From Bacteroidales bacterium Phil12 (GTDB lineage Bacteria; Bacteroidota; Bacteroidia; Bacteroidales; P3): DNA of 63,313 bases. The position numbers were made by a program, and so were the translations under genes. Positions 55,322 to 63,313 of this stretch are shown piece by piece. The notes under the pieces are model-generated. The model was given only the letters and a program-made list of their open reading frames with translations, was not told the origin of the DNA and did no database searches. Each line of letters starts with the position of its first letter. The stretch's first letter is position 1. The DNA is taken from assembly GCA_002633275.1 (NCBI GenBank), contig NWBO01000101.1:68340-131652 (forward strand), written 5' to 3'.

Positions 55322-55352
55322 CAAAAATATAAATTATTTTTCAATTGACAAT
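55322..55352 (-). promoter_or_regulatory. Promoter of G-tract mini-unit B and probably of the phosphosignalling operon
   Basis: On the minus strand ATTG (-33), 19 nt, then TATTTTTG (55329-55322). One mismatch to TTTG. Reading through the terminator at 55111-55153 would bring this transcript into the FHA-protease gene. Confidence 0.6.
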
Positions 55353-55448
55353 ATTTATGAAAGAAAAAAATATCTGTTTAATAGTATTTTAATCTTATTT
55401 CAAAATAATTATTTGCGGTTTTGTGTTATAGTCAAATGATTTGTTTTT

Positions 55449-55952
55449 TTATTTTCTTTCCAATGTTATAAATTGAAATTTTAATCCGCTTTCTCTATCA
55501 GTATGTATCTCGCTTTTTTCTGTCTTGACCCATTGGCTTTCGTCTATGATTGGGAAGAAAGTATCGGCATCGGAGAATTTTTTATAAACCTTTGTGATAT
55601 AGAGTTTGTCGGCTATCGGCAGAAACTCTTTGTAAATAGTGCCGCCACCTATAATAAAAATATCCTGTTCATACAAAGGCAAGTTTTTTATCTCCTCTAT
55701 GGAATGCAAAACTTTCACACCTTCAAAAGAGAAATCCTTGTTGTTTGTTATAACTATATTATCTCGCTTTGGCAACGGGCGTACCTGTAACGAGTCCCAG
55801 GTCTTTCGCCCCATAACAACGGGGTGCCCACGCGTGGTATTGCGGAAAAACACCATATCGTCGTGCAAATGCCACAGCAAATTGCCGTCCTTTCCAATTT
55901 CATCAGCCTGTCCCAAAGCAACAATAATGGCAAACGTATTTTTTGTCTTCAT
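55449..55952 (-). CDS. folA: Dihydrofolate reductase
   Basis: 167 residues, normal length. The N-terminus (FAIIVALGQADEIGKDGNLLWHLHDDMVFFRNTTRGHPVVMGRKTW) carries the substrate and NADPH-binding motifs, and IFIIGGGTIYKEFLPIADKLYIT completes the site. It lies 32 nt downstream of thyA in the common purD-thyA-folA order, and makes tetrahydrofolate after ThyA oxidises it. It marks the right border of the phosphosignalling island. Confidence 0.96.
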   Translation of the reverse strand: MKTKNTFAIIVALGQADEIGKDGNLLWHLHDDMVFFRNTTRGHPVVMGRKTWDSLQVRPLPKRDNIVITNNKDFSFEGVKVLHSIEEIKNLPLYEQDIFIIGGGTIYKEFLPIADKLYITKVYKKFSDADTFFPIIDESQWVKTEKSEIHTDRESGLKFQFITLERK

Positions 55953-55984
55953 CTTCTTTCTGTTATATGTCTGTGATTATCGTA

Positions 55985-56779
55985 CTATACCGCCACATCG
56001 GCTTTGATATGCGGATGAGCCTGATAGTTTTCAACGGAAATATCCTCATATTTGAAATCAAATATATTTTTCACCTCAGGATTAAGTTTCAGTGTCGGCA
56101 AATCGTACGGACGGCGGGTCAGTTGCAGTTTGGCTTGCTCTATATGGTTGCTGTACAGGTGTGCATCGCCCAAAGTATGGATAAAATCGCCACACTGCAA
56201 GCCCGTAACCTGTGCCACCATGACAAGAAGTATTGCGTATGAGGCTATATTGAAAGGCACTCCAAGGAAAATATCCGCCGAACGCTGATATAATTGCAAC
56301 GATAACTTACCATTGGCAACATAGAACTGAAACAAACAATGGCAAGGCGGAAGTCCCATAGCGTCTATCTGTCCCACGTGCCACGAAGAAACAATCAATC
56401 GCCGCGAATCGGGATTGGTCTTTATCTGATTGATGACCTCGCTGATTTGATCCACAAAACCGCCGTTCTCCGTATCCCAATGTCGCCACTGACGACCGTA
56501 AATAGGCCCCAAATCACCGTTATCGTCCGCCCATTCGTCCCATATTGTAACTTTGTTGTCGTGAAGATATTTGATGTTTGTGTCTCCTTTCAAAAACCAA
56601 AGCAGTTCATGAACGATACTTCTTATATGCAGTTTCTTTGTTGTCAGAAGCGGAAAACCTTTGCTTAAATCAAAACGCATCTGATAGCCGAACACACTTC
56701 GTGTTCCCGTACCCGTTCTGTCGTCTTTGACGGTTCCGTTATCCAAAACGTGCTGTAACAAATCAAGATATTGTTTCAT
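55985..56779 (-). CDS. thyA: Thymidylate synthase
   Basis: 264 residues, exact family length. The catalytic Cys is in [12 protein letters not shown], and [19 protein letters not shown]-type motifs (here [20 protein letters not shown]) bind dUMP. It converts dUMP to dTMP with methylene-tetrahydrofolate. The ATG overlaps the purD stop (TAATG), so translation is coupled; folA follows. Confidence 0.97.
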   Translation of the reverse strand: MKQYLDLLQHVLDNGTVKDDRTGTGTRSVFGYQMRFDLSKGFPLLTTKKLHIRSIVHELLWFLKGDTNIKYLHDNKVTIWDEWADDNGDLGPIYGRQWRHWDTENGGFVDQISEVINQIKTNPDSRRLIVSSWHVGQIDAMGLPPCHCLFQFYVANGKLSLQLYQRSADIFLGVPFNIASYAILLVMVAQVTGLQCGDFIHTLGDAHLYSNHIEQAKLQLTRRPYDLPTLKLNPEVKNIFDFKYEDISVENYQAHPHIKADVAV

Positions 56780-58050
56780 TACAACAAATCCTTTCCAATG
56801 TCTTTTCTGAAATACATCTTGTCGAAAGAGATGTTTTCGATTGTTTTATAACATTTATCCAACGCTTCTTGTATTCCGTCGCCCAAACAAGTAACAGCCA
56901 GCACCCTGCCGCCAGAAGTTATAATCTGATTATCGGCATTTTCTTTCGTTCCTGCGTGATAGATAATGGCATCGGAAACATTGTTCAAGCCACTGATGAC
57001 TTTGTTTTTCTCATAACTTTCGGGATAACCGCCGCTGCAAAGCATAACAGTCGTTGCCGTCAATGGATTTATCTTTATATTGTATTCGTTAAGGCGTTTA
57101 TCTTTTACCAATGTGAATGCCTCGACAATATCGCTGTCAAAACGAGCAAAGACGCTCTCACTCTCGGGGTCTCCCATACGAACATTGTATTCTATTACGT
57201 ATGGTTCGCCGCCGACATTCATAAGACCAAAGAAAATAAAGCCTTGATAATTGATATCTTCGGCTTTCAAGCCCTGTATTGTACGCTCAATGATATTGGT
57301 TTTTACTTTCTGCATAAACTCTTCATTGCAGAATGGAACGGGTGAAATGCTTCCCATACCGCCTGTGTTCAAACCCGTATCGCCCTCGCCTATGCGTTTG
57401 TAGTCTTTTGCTTCGGGAAGCAATACGTAATTATCTCCGTCCGTTAGAACAAATACGCTGCACTCTATACCCGACAAAAACTCTTCTATTACAACTTTGC
57501 TTGAAGCCTCGCCGAATTTCTCGTTTTTAAGCATATCTTCCAATTCCTTTTCGGCTTGCTTCAAATCGTCTAATATAAGAACGCCTTTACCAGCAGCCAA
57601 TCCGTCCGCTTTAAGAACATACGGAGAAGAAAGTGTGCGTAAAAATTCTTTGCCTTGTTCAAGAGTTTGCGATGTGAATGTTGCATATTTGGCAGTGGGG
57701 ATATTATGTCTTTGCATAAAATGTTTGGAAAAATCCTTACTACCTTCCAACTGTGCAGCAACTTTATTAGGTCCTATGACGATAATATCTTTCAAATCTT
57801 CTTTTCCGGCAAAATAATCGCTGATACCATCGACCAACGGTTGTTCGGGGCCAACCACCAAAATTTTCACGTCATTTGTTTTACAAAAATCCCCAATTTG
57901 GTCGAAACCTTTCAAATCCACGCAATCGCCATATTGTTTCATTCCGGGATTACCGGGAGTTATAAAAAACTTATCTGTCTTTGAACTTTGGGCTATAACT
58001 CTTGCAAGTGCAGACTCTCTTCCGCCACTGCCTAAAAGAAGTATATTCAT
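56779..58050 (-). CDS. purD: Phosphoribosylamine-glycine ligase
   Basis: 423 residues, normal ATP-grasp enzyme of purine synthesis. Motifs seen: [13 protein letters not shown] at the N-terminus, [39 protein letters not shown] and [12 protein letters not shown]. It starts a purD-thyA-folA operon that links purine, thymidine and folate supply. A TAACTTTG -7-like box lies about 45 nt upstream (58091-58098). Confidence 0.97.
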   Translation of the reverse strand: MNILLLGSGGRESALARVIAQSSKTDKFFITPGNPGMKQYGDCVDLKGFDQIGDFCKTNDVKILVVGPEQPLVDGISDYFAGKEDLKDIIVIGPNKVAAQLEGSKDFSKHFMQRHNIPTAKYATFTSQTLEQGKEFLRTLSSPYVLKADGLAAGKGVLILDDLKQAEKELEDMLKNEKFGEASSKVVIEEFLSGIECSVFVLTDGDNYVLLPEAKDYKRIGEGDTGLNTGGMGSISPVPFCNEEFMQKVKTNIIERTIQGLKAEDINYQGFIFFGLMNVGGEPYVIEYNVRMGDPESESVFARFDSDIVEAFTLVKDKRLNEYNIKINPLTATTVMLCSGGYPESYEKNKVISGLNNVSDAIIYHAGTKENADNQIITSGGRVLAVTCLGDGIQEALDKCYKTIENISFDKMYFRKDIGKDLL

Positions 58051-58215
58051 AATGTTTATTTATTATTATCGTTTTATTACTTTGGATTTGCAAAGTTATG
58101 AATTTTTCCTCAAATCCTACATATAATCAAAAGAAACGACTGAATTATCACACACAATTAATTTCTTTTTACATTCTCAGAGTTTTAATTTTTAGAATTT
58201 TCCCGTTTATAAAAA

Positions 58216-58246
58216 AATCCCAATTTCAACGTTTGAAATTGGGATT
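58216..58246 (-). terminator. Terminator of the barrel protein gene
   Basis: A perfect 14-bp stem (AATCCCAATTTCAA and complement, 3-nt loop) with TTTTTTTATAAA following on the minus strand, 15 nt past the stop codon. Confidence 0.88.
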
Positions 58247-58260
58247 TAAAGTGAATTGAA

Positions 58261-59025
58261 TTACTTTTTCCACCACATTTTCGGATGAAAACTTATTCCT
58301 ATACCATAATATGTTCCGCTTTGCTCTATGCTATAAATTGTGGCATCTGAATTGCTCCTATATGTACGATGCATAAATTGTCCAAGACTAAAATTACCTA
58401 CAAAATTAAAATCTATCAAAGCAAATTTGCAAGCATAACTTAAACCTAACGACAACAATACACTCGGATTGTATCTCTCCGAAGCATCTATCGTAGTATA
58501 GTGAACTATGTCTACTTCATCTTTATATAGCACATCACTGTATGAATTTCCTAAGATTTTTAATCCAGCCTTTGCATTAAGATATAATTTGGGTATAAGA
58601 TTTTGTCTGTATTGCATAAGAAAAGAAAATGAAGGATATATAGCACTTGCCCATTTGTCAACATCATATATTGTATGATCAGCAGAGACAGAAAAATTAT
58701 TCAACTCATGCGTATTTATCACATCAACCGATGCGTTCAATATAAAAGACAATTTGTTTGCTCTGTAAAAGGTGTAATCTATCCCTATTGAGTACGAAAA
58801 AGTTTTATTATTCTCTAAGTCAATTGCATTTTTACTGCACGTATAAAATTCTCCATTATATTGACAATAATGTGAATATATTTTATTGTAAAACACTCCC
58901 TGTGCACTTATTCCCAATGGCGAATAATTTTTCAATTGAGGGTAATCGTATTTTTGTTGTGCTTGCGAAGTGAATGCAGCCAACGTAATAATGACTGCTA
59001 ATGATACTACTTTTAACGTTTTCAT
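58261..59025 (-). CDS. Probable outer-membrane beta-barrel protein
   Basis: 254 residues with a Sec signal (SLAVIITLAAFTSQAQQ). The mature sequence alternates amphipathic strands with aromatic girdles (SYSIGIDYTFYRANKLSFILNASVDV; LNAKAGLKILGNSY; VLLSLGLSYACKFALIDFNFVGNFSLGQF; GTYYGIGISFHPKMWW), which suggests an 8-10 strand barrel. No family is named. It lies 12 nt after a lipoprotein gene and is probably co-transcribed with it. Confidence 0.72.
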   Translation of the reverse strand: MKTLKVVSLAVIITLAAFTSQAQQKYDYPQLKNYSPLGISAQGVFYNKIYSHYCQYNGEFYTCSKNAIDLENNKTFSYSIGIDYTFYRANKLSFILNASVDVINTHELNNFSVSADHTIYDVDKWASAIYPSFSFLMQYRQNLIPKLYLNAKAGLKILGNSYSDVLYKDEVDIVHYTTIDASERYNPSVLLSLGLSYACKFALIDFNFVGNFSLGQFMHRTYRSNSDATIYSIEQSGTYYGIGISFHPKMWWKK

Positions 59026-59037
59026 TGTTGTATTTTT

Positions 59038-60171
59038 TTAATTATTAACTATATCATACTGGATACCATTACCTACATAATCCCAAAACTTTATATAGTA
59101 AGAGCAATTAGATGAATTTATTCTATACCTTACCCCTGTATCCCACTGATGTATTCGATAATGATTAACCAATTCTAATGTCGATGACGACACTTCTATC
59201 TTATGCTTACATTTGCTTTCCGTTTTTGAACTTAATATTTTTGATAAATGATTACACTCTCCTCTATCATACAATTTGGTTTCAAATAAAATTAATTTTT
59301 GGTTCATACCTGCCTTTTCATATTTATGCTTTTTACCATTCCAAACACAAACTTTTGCATCAGATTTCATTCTTGCATAGAACCAACAGTTATAAAAAGA
59401 AGAATGTATTTTTGTTTTACAAAACGGAATAAAGACAATATCTCCATTGTGAAGCAATCCAAATGGTTTTTCTATTATTACAGTTTCTTGTTTTTCATTC
59501 TGACAATCCAAAGTTTCTTCATGAAATTTGAGAGATGATTCTATTTCAGAATTATTCAATACTGAATTATCCCCATTATTATACCTGACTAAACTAACCG
59601 TATCACAATTCTTAAAGACGACATAATCCCCTTTTATCATTTTTAGAATAACATCTCCAATCTTTACTTCTCCATATTCGTTGAATAATGTCTGCTCTTC
59701 TGTCGTATATGGAAATAATCTATCAGGACATGTAGCGGTATCTCTTAAATCTTCTCTTGACAACCATTCTGATTCAAGGCTATCATAAACACTTCTCATT
59801 GATTTGTAATCAAACTGTCTTTCAAAATCTTTATAGATTCTTTGATTATCAAAATTATAATCCTCTTCTATAACGAAAAACATGGAATCTCTTTCAAAAT
59901 TTTCCGCAAACTGAGAATAAAATCTTTCATTATATTCTTCATCGTCAGCTTTTAACCTATCAACAGCAGCAAGAAAATCATCAATACTATTAAATGACAA
60001 CATCTTAACTATATTTCCATTGTTATAATATGAGAACTCTTGAATATCTCTCAAGGCAACTGTTTTCGCGTTGGGTTTAGAGGTATCCTCTTCATTTGTA
60101 CATGAACAATAGAATGCTGATGCTAATACACACATCACAATAACATTAAGTTTTTTAATAATTTTTTTCAT
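59038..60171 (-). CDS. Hypothetical lipoprotein
   Basis: 377 residues with a lipoprotein signal (VLASAFYCSCTNEE). The N-terminal half resembles lipoproteins of Bacteroidetes with a conserved NIVKMLSFNSIDDFLAAVDRLKADDEE...FYSQF opening (an SFxSxxD pattern), while the C-terminal half (CWFYARMKSDAKVCVWNGKKHKYE...YRIHQWDTGVRYRINSSNCSYYIKF) looks beta-rich. No function is known. First gene of a two-gene unit with the barrel protein. Confidence 0.72.
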   Translation of the reverse strand: MKKIIKKLNVIVMCVLASAFYCSCTNEEDTSKPNAKTVALRDIQEFSYYNNGNIVKMLSFNSIDDFLAAVDRLKADDEEYNERFYSQFAENFERDSMFFVIEEDYNFDNQRIYKDFERQFDYKSMRSVYDSLESEWLSREDLRDTATCPDRLFPYTTEEQTLFNEYGEVKIGDVILKMIKGDYVVFKNCDTVSLVRYNNGDNSVLNNSEIESSLKFHEETLDCQNEKQETVIIEKPFGLLHNGDIVFIPFCKTKIHSSFYNCWFYARMKSDAKVCVWNGKKHKYEKAGMNQKLILFETKLYDRGECNHLSKILSSKTESKCKHKIEVSSSTLELVNHYRIHQWDTGVRYRINSSNCSYYIKFWDYVGNGIQYDIVNN

Positions 60172-60470
60172 ATTTACTAAATTTTAAGTTAATAACTTTG
60201 GCAATATTACAACAATTTTGCGGAAAAACAATAGTAAATAGTAAAAAAATTCAGTTAATTTTCATATTTAACTTACAAACAAAATGTTGCAAGTATTTTA
60301 AATAAAAATTGAGCTTTTGGGTTCTGTTAAAAAAACATATATTTAAGTACAAAATATTCTAAAAGACTGTATAAACAGAGAAAAACACAATAAAATAACA
60401 CAAATTCAATAAAAATACTTTAACACAACTATATTATAAACACCTATATTTAAAGTAAATAATTTTCGTT
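60172..60470. other. Intergenic region with no gene recognised
   Basis: About 300 nt upstream of the lipoprotein gene, very AT-rich. Apart from a possible leftward promoter near 60200 I see no ORF, RNA or strong hairpin. A 21-bp array follows at 60471-60515. Confidence 0.5.
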
Positions 60471-60515
60471 TATCAGTGTTTAACATTATTTTATCAATGT
60501 GAGTGATTATTTTAC
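60471..60515. repeat. Short 21-bp-period array overlapping a stop codon
   Basis: Two units with 21-bp spacing (ATCAGTGTTTAACATTATTT, ATCAATGTGAGTGATTATTT) that run into the stop codon of the Sel1 gene at 60512. Confidence 0.8.
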
Positions 60516-61015
60516 AGATTAATGATTTCGTCTTCGTCTTTTTTGAAACGAATTTTGTCGTATTTGATTTTAGCTTTTTTATATCCTTTTTTTGCGGCAA
60601 GATTGTAGTAATACCTTGCACGTATAACGTCTCTTTCTACCGCAATGCCGTAATAATAACAATCGCCTAAGGCGTCCATAGCCAAAGAAGCATCGCAACC
60701 AGCCGCCGTTTCGTACAACTCAAAGGCTTTCAAAGTGTCTTTTTCGACACCTCTGCCCTCTCTGTAACAGTTTCCTAAAAGCACCTGAGCTTCTGCCAAA
60801 CCTTGATTTGCCGCTTTTTGAAACCAATACACAGCCAACGAATCGTTTTGCTCAACTCTCTTACCCTCTTGATACAATAAACCAAGATAAAGTCGTGCGG
60901 CAGGATCGTATTTCTTTGCTTTGGCTTTCAATTGCTCTACGCTTTGTGCATTTATCAGGGTTGTTGCAAACAATAAAAAGATAAGTATAATTATATATTT
61001 GCTTTGTATTTTCAT
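60512..61015 (-). CDS. Exported Sel1-repeat protein
   Basis: 167 residues with a signal peptide (YIIILIFLLFATTLINA). Three Sel1 repeats follow (AKKYDPAARLYLGLLYQEGKRVEQNDSLAVYWFQKAANQG; LAEAQVLLGNCYREGRGVEKDTLKAFELYETAAG; CDASLAMDALGDCYYYGIAVERDVIRARYYYNLAAKKG) and a basic-acidic tail. Repeats are diverged, unlike the near-identical ones of the Sel1 protein at 30405-30992. A TACTTTTG -7 box is at 61040-61047 on the coding strand, 25 nt upstream. It borders the CRISPR array. Confidence 0.87.
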   Translation of the reverse strand: MKIQSKYIIILIFLLFATTLINAQSVEQLKAKAKKYDPAARLYLGLLYQEGKRVEQNDSLAVYWFQKAANQGLAEAQVLLGNCYREGRGVEKDTLKAFELYETAAGCDASLAMDALGDCYYYGIAVERDVIRARYYYNLAAKKGYKKAKIKYDKIRFKKDEDEIINL

Positions 61016-61047
61016 ATTTCTATAATCCTTTTAAGGCTGCAAAAGTA

Positions 61048-61383
61048 CTATATTTTTATAAACCGATAACGATTTTGCAATATTTTGTTTAATGATAAGT
61101 TTTTTAACGTCTTTTTTCACCAAAATGAAAAAAACAATAGGTTTTTGAAATACCGAACTAAAAAAACGAAATTATCCGCATCACCTCCAAATTCCCGTCC
61201 CTGTTTTTCAAACAGCAGAAAACAGAAACTTTGCTCTCAGTGAATATAGCAATTATTATTTGTAATATTTTTAATGAACACTATAAGATTACAACAATTT
61301 TCACTAATCACCAATCTTACTGATAATGAAAATTCATCGTAGTCTCGTTATGTTATAATTGTAATTATTCCAATTGAATGAAC
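61048..61383. other. Trailer-side gap between the Sel1 gene and the CRISPR array
   Basis: About 335 nt, AT-rich, with no gene, RNA or repeat that I can support. It is downstream of the array in crRNA orientation, so the leader is not here. Confidence 0.5.
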
Positions 61384-63313
61384 ACGATACATGAGTAGAA
61401 ATTCAAATGGTTTTACATCGCAAACGAGGAGGTGTCTGTAAAACGTAGGATCTACATGAGTAGAAATTCAAATGGTTTTACATCTGGCACTATGCTGCCT
61501 TATCTTTTGAAACGGATCTACATGAGTAGAAATTCAAATGGTTTTACATCGTGTTTGTTTCATCATGGTTGATGGCAGCAGATCTACATGAGTAGAAATT
61601 CAAATGGTTTTACATCTATCGGCACCACGTGAAACTTTACCTGTCGGATCTACATGAGTAGAAATTCAAATGGTTTTACATCTATCCGTTAAGTACATAC
61701 TGCTCAACGACGGATCTACATGAGTAGAAATTCAAATGGTTTTACATCCGGTGATAAGTTGTTTGGTTCTATTAAATTGATCTACATGAGTAGAAATTCA
61801 AATGGTTTTACATCTTTTGTAATACAGATACATAACGTAATTGTGATCTACATGAGTAGAAATTCAAATGGTTTTACATCTGGTTTGAGTGTTTGCTTCA
61901 TAATGGTTGGATCTACATGAGTAGAAATTCAAATGGTTTTACATCATGAAAACATTAAATCACAAAACATTTGTTGATCTACATGAGTAGAAATTCAAAT
62001 GGTTTTACATCTTTTAGGTTGTTTTTTTAACCAATCATCGTGATCTACATGAGTAGAAATTCAAATGGTTTTACATCTAAAAATTATGATTAATTTGTTG
62101 AAAAAACGATCTACATGAGTAGAAATTCAAATGGTTTTACATCACTATTTCAAAATGGGCTTCTCTCAGGTGGGATCTACATGAGTAGAAATTCAAATGG
62201 TTTTACATCCGCGAAACGTTCGTTAGGTTCGTATCATTGATCTACATGAGTAGAAATTCAAATGGTTTTACATCAATTTTGAATAGGTAACTTATTCAAA
62301 TCCGATCTACATGAGTAGAAATTCAAATGGTTTTACATCTACGGCTCTCGCCGTCTAATGGTAACTGAGGATCTACATGAGTAGAAATTCAAATGGTTTT
62401 ACATCCGCTCCATTTGTTCCAAGAACCTGTTACCCGATCTACATGAGTAGAAATTCAAATGGTTTTACATCTTAACAAACATTGTTAAGAACACATACAA
62501 GGATCTACATGAGTAGAAATTCAAATGGTTTTACATCTTGTTTGATGAAGACGAAAAATTCTTAACAGATCTACATGAGTAGAAATTCAAATGGTTTTAC
62601 ATCGTGCCAGAGGAAGGAGTAACCGAAAGACCTGATCTACATGAGTAGAAATTCAAATGGTTTTACATCGTCGAGTGCCTGCTGTCCTGAGCCGCCCTGG
62701 ATCTACATGAGTAGAAATTCAAATGGTTTTACATCACATACGACCTTATACCCGATGGAAAAGGGATCTACATGAGTAGAAATTCAAATGGTTTTACATC
62801 CGGCAATAAGCGATTTAGGTCGAGCAGCAGGATCTACATGAGTAGAAATTCAAATGGTTTTACATCGATATATCTTTGCTCCCGACAACGAAGTTGGATC
62901 TACATGAGTAGAAATTCAAATGGTTTTACATCTCTTTGTTTTGGGGAAGCAATTGAGAAAAGATCTACATGAGTAGAAATTCAAATGGTTTTACATCTCG
63001 TCAATAAACTTCTCTCCGACTTCTTGGATCTACATGAGTAGAAATTCAAATGGTTTTACATCCGACAATTGGTTAAAAAAACAACCAAAAAGATCTACAT
63101 GAGTAGAAATTCAAATGGTTTTACATCTCCACCGAGGACGTTTTGAATACGTCCTCAGATCTACATGAGTAGAAATTCAAATGGTTTTACATCTATCGGC
63201 AAAGACGGAAAAATAAATGCAGAGGATCTACATGAGTAGAAATTCAAATGGTTTTACATCTATAGGCAAAGATGGAAAAATTAGTGCAGAGATCTACATG
63301 AGTAGAAATTCAA
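61384..63313 (-). CRISPR. Type V-A (Cas12a-like) CRISPR array, truncated by the window edge
   Basis: Thirty repeats are visible, 36 nt each, with 29 spacers of 29-31 nt (unit 65-67 bp). In crRNA orientation (minus strand) the repeat ends in AATTTCTACTCATGTAGATC: the stem TCTAC/GTAGA with loop TCAT is the Cas12a handle. The repeat at 61384-61419 has lost its last four handle bases (ACGA in place of GATC on the given strand), which marks the distal end; the last repeat (63291-63313) is cut by the window. The leader and any cas12a, cas4, cas1, cas2 genes must lie beyond 63313. Confidence 0.97.

Noticed and set aside
61720-62972. Open reading frames reading MSRNSNGFTS repeatedly on the plus strand
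   Set aside because: They arise because repeat plus spacer is often 66 nt, a multiple of three. They are CRISPR repeats and not genes.

Overview
The window looks like a chromosomal segment of an AT-rich, anaerobic member of the Bacteroidales. The signs are Bacteroidetes-type promoters (TTTG, about 19 nt, TAnnTTTG), fimbrillin/Mfa2 fimbrial genes, SusD-era style lipoprotein signals, a type IX secretion (T9SS) C-terminal sorting domain and a T9SS plug protein, an [FeFe]-hydrogenase maturase (HydG), and a zapA - 6S RNA - rny neighbourhood. No rRNA or tRNA gene was recognised. The species cannot be named from what is visible.

Layout. 1-6.6 kb: a leftward fimbrial operon (DUF3575 outer-membrane protein, FimB/Mfa2 anchor, fimbrillin, large tip-like fimbrillin). 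Its first gene and its leader carry poly-G tracts that should make it phase variable. 6.6-12.6 kb: T9SS-exported M6 metalloprotease, a lipoprotein, DUF1015 and a BaiN/HI0933 flavoprotein. 12.9-30.3 kb: mostly housekeeping (leuS, hydG with its TM1266-type regulator, pepP with the T9SS plug protein, ribBA, zapA, 6S RNA, rny, a GT-C glycosyltransferase). 30.4-44.6 kb: a Sel1 protein, a long intergenic repeat field with a small G-tract transcription unit, tilS, DPP-IV peptidase, efp, a peptide-binding lipoprotein, YitT, a duplicated TlpA-like protein and smpB.

44.7-55.4 kb is the most striking accessory region. It is a leftward phosphosignalling island between smpB and folA: FHA-FHA-membrane-trypsin protease, zinc-ribbon-FHA protein, membrane PP2C phosphatase, membrane kinase-FHA, then (after a MITE-like element) a 1244-residue transmembrane kinase whose exported part is a long run of YD-type repeats, and two small exported paralogues. 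It contains a matched writer, eraser and readers of Ser/Thr phosphorylation, almost all anchored in the inner membrane, and a protease domain on the far side of the membrane as a possible output. 55.4-61 kb: folA-thyA-purD, then a barrel protein, a lipoprotein and a second Sel1 protein. 61.4 kb to the edge: a Cas12a (type V-A) style CRISPR array of at least 30 repeats, transcribed leftward, with leader and cas genes beyond the right edge.

Two cross-cutting patterns are not explained by ordinary gene content. (1) About a dozen degenerate arrays with an exact 21-bp period, built on AGTGTTTAACACT-like dyads, sit between genes; one lies inside a coding region, where it reads as in-frame heptapeptides. 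(2) Poly-G tracts of 9-11 nt sit in small leader ORFs. Two of these leaders are complete mini-units (promoter, small ORF, G-tract, intrinsic terminator with covarying stem) with identical promoter-to-start spacing, and suggest phase-variable attenuation.
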